A stretch of 64,000 bases of DNA from Hydrangea macrophylla (lineage: Eukaryota > Streptophyta > Magnoliopsida > Cornales > Hydrangeaceae), in assembly GCA_033977485.1 (NCBI GenBank), contig CM066987.1, forward strand, positions 89,808,588 through 89,872,587, read 5' to 3'. The translations under genes and the position numbers were made by a program. Shown here piece by piece: positions 61,277 through 64,000 of the stretch. Each line of letters begins with the position of its first letter. Position 1 is the stretch's first letter. The notes below the pieces were generated by a model. The model worked only from the letters and a program-made list of their open reading frames with translations. It searched no databases and was not told the origin of the DNA.

Positions 61277-61620
61277 TCTGTGTGTAATTATCTGTGAAAT
61301 TAATCATATCCCACAAGTAAATTAGTAATTAAAAGAACAATACAATTAAAGTTAAAAGAGAGAATTTTTAAAAATCTGAAGAAAATGCAATCTGTTAATT
61401 ACGGAGTAGTACTCTAAAGCTAGCTATTAATTTTGTTATGAATGTCAGATAGAAAGTCAACTCAGAAATGGAAACGAAGAGTTTGTAATGAATCACACGA
61501 GAGAGAGATATATATATATATATATACCTGAAAGAGTTTGAAGGGTTTAGGTGAGCCTTAGTTAAACTATAACTCTGCTCTGCTATCTCTCTTCTCTTCC
61601 AGAGGAACTGAAAATGGGCA
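61277..61620 (-). promoter_or_regulatory. 5' UTR of the ATPase gene with a probable leader intron
   Basis: On the minus strand CTCTTTCAG/GTATATAT (donor at 61527) and TTTCACAG/ATAATTAC (acceptor at 61292) define a 236-bp intron in the leader, ending 15 bases before the ATG at 61276-61274. Leader introns are frequent in plant transporter genes. No convincing TATA box was found upstream. Confidence 0.5.
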
Positions 61621-61768
61621 CCAACGTATTGACTTAGAAATTTAACTGTAAATCAGTCTGTCAATCAAACACCCTGTCAAAAGCATCTTTGTTTTCCCAA
61701 CACTTTCAATCCCCGCAGCTTTTGTCATTTAGTTTAGGGTGGGCTAAATATACCCATCTATTTGCTAA

Positions 61769-61942
61769 GAGTAAAGATTGGGACACACTCGAACACATAA
61801 TTTTTAGAACACAACTCAATTAATGTGTCTATCTCTCTCATGTGATGTTACTAGAGCCCACAGTGACACAAGAGAGAGATAGACACATTAATTGAGTTGT
61901 GTCCCAAAAATTGTGTATTTGGGAGTGTCGCAAGTATTACCC
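61769..61942. mobile_element. Mutator-like MITE in the ATPase promoter (174 bp)
   Basis: Long inverted arms (GAGTAAAGATTGGGACACAC against GGGTAATACTTGCGACACTC, extending through AACTCAATTAATGTGTCTAT) pair over most of the element. A perfect 9-bp duplication ATTTGCTAA flanks it (61760-61768, 61943-61951), the length produced by Mutator-like transposases. Its near end is about 490 bp upstream of the ATPase ATG. Confidence 0.82.
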
Positions 61943-62099
61943 ATTTGCTAAATACACCCGTTTCGTATTACAGTATTTTATTCATTTTTAAACAATAACC
62001 CCAAACTACCCCTCAATCCCTAACCCTAACCCCAAACCCCTCTCAACCAAAATCTCTATCAGACCACAAGCTTTTCTGGTCAGGTCGGAGCCCAGTTTC

Positions 62100-62358
62100 C
62101 GATTATGGAAGCCCAAACAGACCATCTCAAGTGTCATCTCCGACAACGACACCGTTCAGTCCAAACATCGACGCATGGGATCTGATATATGCCGCCGCCG
62201 GACAAGTGGCAAGGTTAAAGATGAACGGTGGTGAGGGACCACTAAAGAGAAGGGGATTCATAGACCCTCACCGGAGTTTCTTTTCGGTCCACCAATTGCC
62301 ACCGATGAAGAAACGAGTTGTTTCCACGAATATTGCAGTTTTAATACTTAAGTATTAA
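62100..62358 (+). pseudogene. Short coding-like fragment of unknown identity
   Basis: A frame from 62131 encodes SPNIDAWDLIYAAAGQVARL followed by KMNGGEGPLKRRGFIDPHRS, then loses coding character before a stop at 62358. The composition (GC-richer than the surroundings, Pro/Arg content) looks like captured or residual exon sequence, possibly the N-terminus of a small plant protein with a DAWDLIYAAAGQVAR motif. I cannot name the family with confidence. It lies upstream of the ATPase and is read on the opposite strand. Confidence 0.35.
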
Positions 62359-62409
62359 ACCATAGTGTATTGAAACTTAAAGACAGAAACTTGGTAAATC
62401 GTTCTTTCT

Positions 62410-62870
62410 AAAAATGACTCTACAGAGTTTTTTTTTATTAGTAAAAATGAGTTTTTATTTGAAATCGGTTTTACTAAAACCGAGTTTAATGTTGATTTTT
62501 TTCCCCTCCGAAATAGTATTTCTGAAAAAGAAAAAAAGGATTGTATTTATAAAAACGACTTTGAAAAAAGCCGGTTATGCTAAAAATGACTATAAAGTCG
62601 TCATTACAAAAAATAACTTTTGATAACAATCGATTTTAGTAAAACCGACTTTAAGTAAAGTCGTTGGTAAAACCGACTTTTTTAGGAAATGACATCTCTG
62701 TTTTTTCAGAGTGTTGTTTAATGAAGACAACTTTTGCCACCCTAAAGTCGATTTTTACAAAAAACGAGTTTAAAGTTAATTTTACTAAAAATGACTTTTA
62801 CTAGAAAGTCGGTTTTAGTAACATTGACTTTGAAAGAAATGACTCTGTGTTCAGAGTTGTTTGCACCCAA
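62410..62870. repeat. Interspersed CCGACTTT/AAAGTCGG motif cluster
   Basis: A short motif around AAAACCGACTTTA, AAAGTCGGTTTTA and AAAAATGACTTT recurs more than fifteen times in both orientations over 460 bp. Dense subterminal motifs in both orientations are typical of CACTA (En/Spm) transposon ends, but no CACTA terminus was located. The call therefore stays at repeat level. Confidence 0.5.
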
Positions 62871-62879
62871 AAACCGCCA

Positions 62880-63454
62880 AAGGTTTTTGAGCCCGAATGG
62901 AGTGGTGAAATGGGTTTGGGGATGGCCGGCCCCAAGCAAGGAGGAGTGGCCGGCCCAGAGATTTTGAAGGCCCATCGGGCTCAGGGGGTGAACATCACAC
63001 GGTTTTAGAAAGACAAGGCTGTTGTATTAAAGTGTGGCAGTCTGATAGGTGAAGTCAGTTATGTATTGATTACCAATCAGGCACTATCGTAAATGAATAA
63101 TAGTAAGTGTGGGAGCTTGATTGGGAGGATTAACTCATCGGGCATCGTAATTACATGAATGGGCATTGGTAAGGACCGGAGCCCGATGGATAATATTAGT
63201 AACAAGCATGACGATCGGACACCTTGCTAGGGATGAATGGTAAAGGCCAGCTATGTAGGCCCGATTGATCAGTAAGCATTCGTAAGACTGTCATTGGGCA
63301 TGAAAGTCAAAAAGCATGACAAGTAGTAGAAGCTGCGAGCCCGATCTGACTGGAGATGTGATAATGTGAGCCTGATGAGCCAAACATGTAAGGCATTTCA
63401 CTCTTAGTTGTCATGGTAACGTCATCCTGATTTTAAGGAAACAGAGTCCGTGTG
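62880..63454. other. Non-coding stretch before the terminal LTR
   Basis: No gene seen. Repeated phrases such as GGGCATCG and GCCCGATGG in both orientations, and GGCCGGCC sites, suggest a decayed repeat, but no ends could be defined. Confidence 0.4.
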
Positions 63455-64000
63455 TGTAATACCTGTAATTTCTCAACGTTCAATAGTAGGAGTTTTATGA
63501 ATTTCCATGACTGGTATATTATTATATTATTATTTTATTTGTGTGACCGTATCAGTGTATGTAATTACTAATTAGACTGTAATCGCACCGACTCGACCGT
63601 AGAAAGACTTAACTTACTCCCGTACTCGGACCCGGACAATAGAAATAATACCCGTTTGCACGTAAATCGAGATCAACACGTATAACGAGGAACTTATGCA
63701 TGCAAACCGAGAAAGTAGCACATAACCCAAGGTGGGCCCCACATGGCCGGCCACATGGAAGCTACATGCAACCCCATTGACACATGTCACCACCCCATGT
63801 GACACTTGTCCACTTGTTGGACACATGGCATGGCATATAACCATGCAAATGACACCTAGCACTTGGGTTTTTCTATATATACATGCCTATAGCATACATT
63901 ACCCTCTCTTACTCTTCATAATCTGCATTTAGAGAGGAATTTAGGAGACTTGCATGTCCATGAGAAAAATAGAAGAGAAGAAAGAGGGTTAGAAGAGGAG
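63455..64000 (+). mobile_element. Start of a gypsy-like LTR, cut by the window end
   Basis: TGTAATACCTGTAATTTC at 63455 resembles the LTR starts of gypsy A (TGTAACACCCGTATTTTC) and B (TGTAATACCCTGTA). A TATA box (TCTATATATAC, about 63872-63881) lies about 420 bp in, preceded by a cluster of CACATG/CATGTG motifs at 63738-63835. The remainder is outside the window, so a solo LTR cannot be told from a full element. Confidence 0.55.

Overview
The window is nuclear DNA of a flowering plant, most likely a eudicot. The evidence is one intact multi-exon heavy-metal ATPase gene with GT-AG introns, a decayed pentatricopeptide-repeat (PPR) gene, and a very high load of plant-type transposable elements: hAT, Stowaway and Mutator-like MITEs, Ty3/gypsy chromoviruses and Ty1/copia elements. 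The species cannot be fixed from the sequence alone.

Layout. 1-776: intergenic, with one small inverted-repeat element. 777-4183: a complete hAT transposon with an 8-bp target duplication; its transposase has two in-frame stops. 4816-6355: two exons forming the 3' end of an unrecognised, possibly tail-anchored protein, followed by a tandemly duplicated 3' flank. 7814-40303: a nest of LTR retrotransposons. Gypsy A (AAAAC duplication) is split in its 3' LTR by gypsy B. B is split in its integrase by gypsy C (AGTCT duplication). C has lost most of its body and holds a fragment of LTR element E and the minus-strand copia element D, whose LTRs are about 99% identical. 40368-41970: a Stowaway MITE and a GC-rich hAT MITE. 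42199-44518: a PPR pseudogene.

45955-61276, minus strand: an intact nine-exon P1B-type ATPase gene (HMA2/3/4 clade, zinc/cadmium transport, 831 residues). All signature motifs are present and the cysteine-rich tail carries a tandem duplication. Its introns and promoter are full of MITEs. The last intron holds a hAT MITE (47309-52550) that was itself hit by a complete copia element (47770-52510) with one uninterrupted 1347-codon ORF and two LTRs that read as identical. 61277-64000: the ATPase 5' UTR and promoter with a Mutator-like MITE, a short coding fragment, a repeat-rich stretch, and the start of another LTR that runs off the end.

The most unusual signal is a shared LTR architecture. In gypsy B and in the unrelated copia D, arrays of the palindrome TCGATCGA (consensus near CAATCGATCGAAC) lie just upstream of the LTR TATA box and again several hundred bases downstream in the transcribed leader. 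Gypsy A has the same two-array layout with a different palindromic motif (GAGCGCTCGA). Repeat copy number differs between the two LTRs of one element, so the arrays are unstable. They look like candidate promoter or packaging elements acquired by different retrotransposon families.
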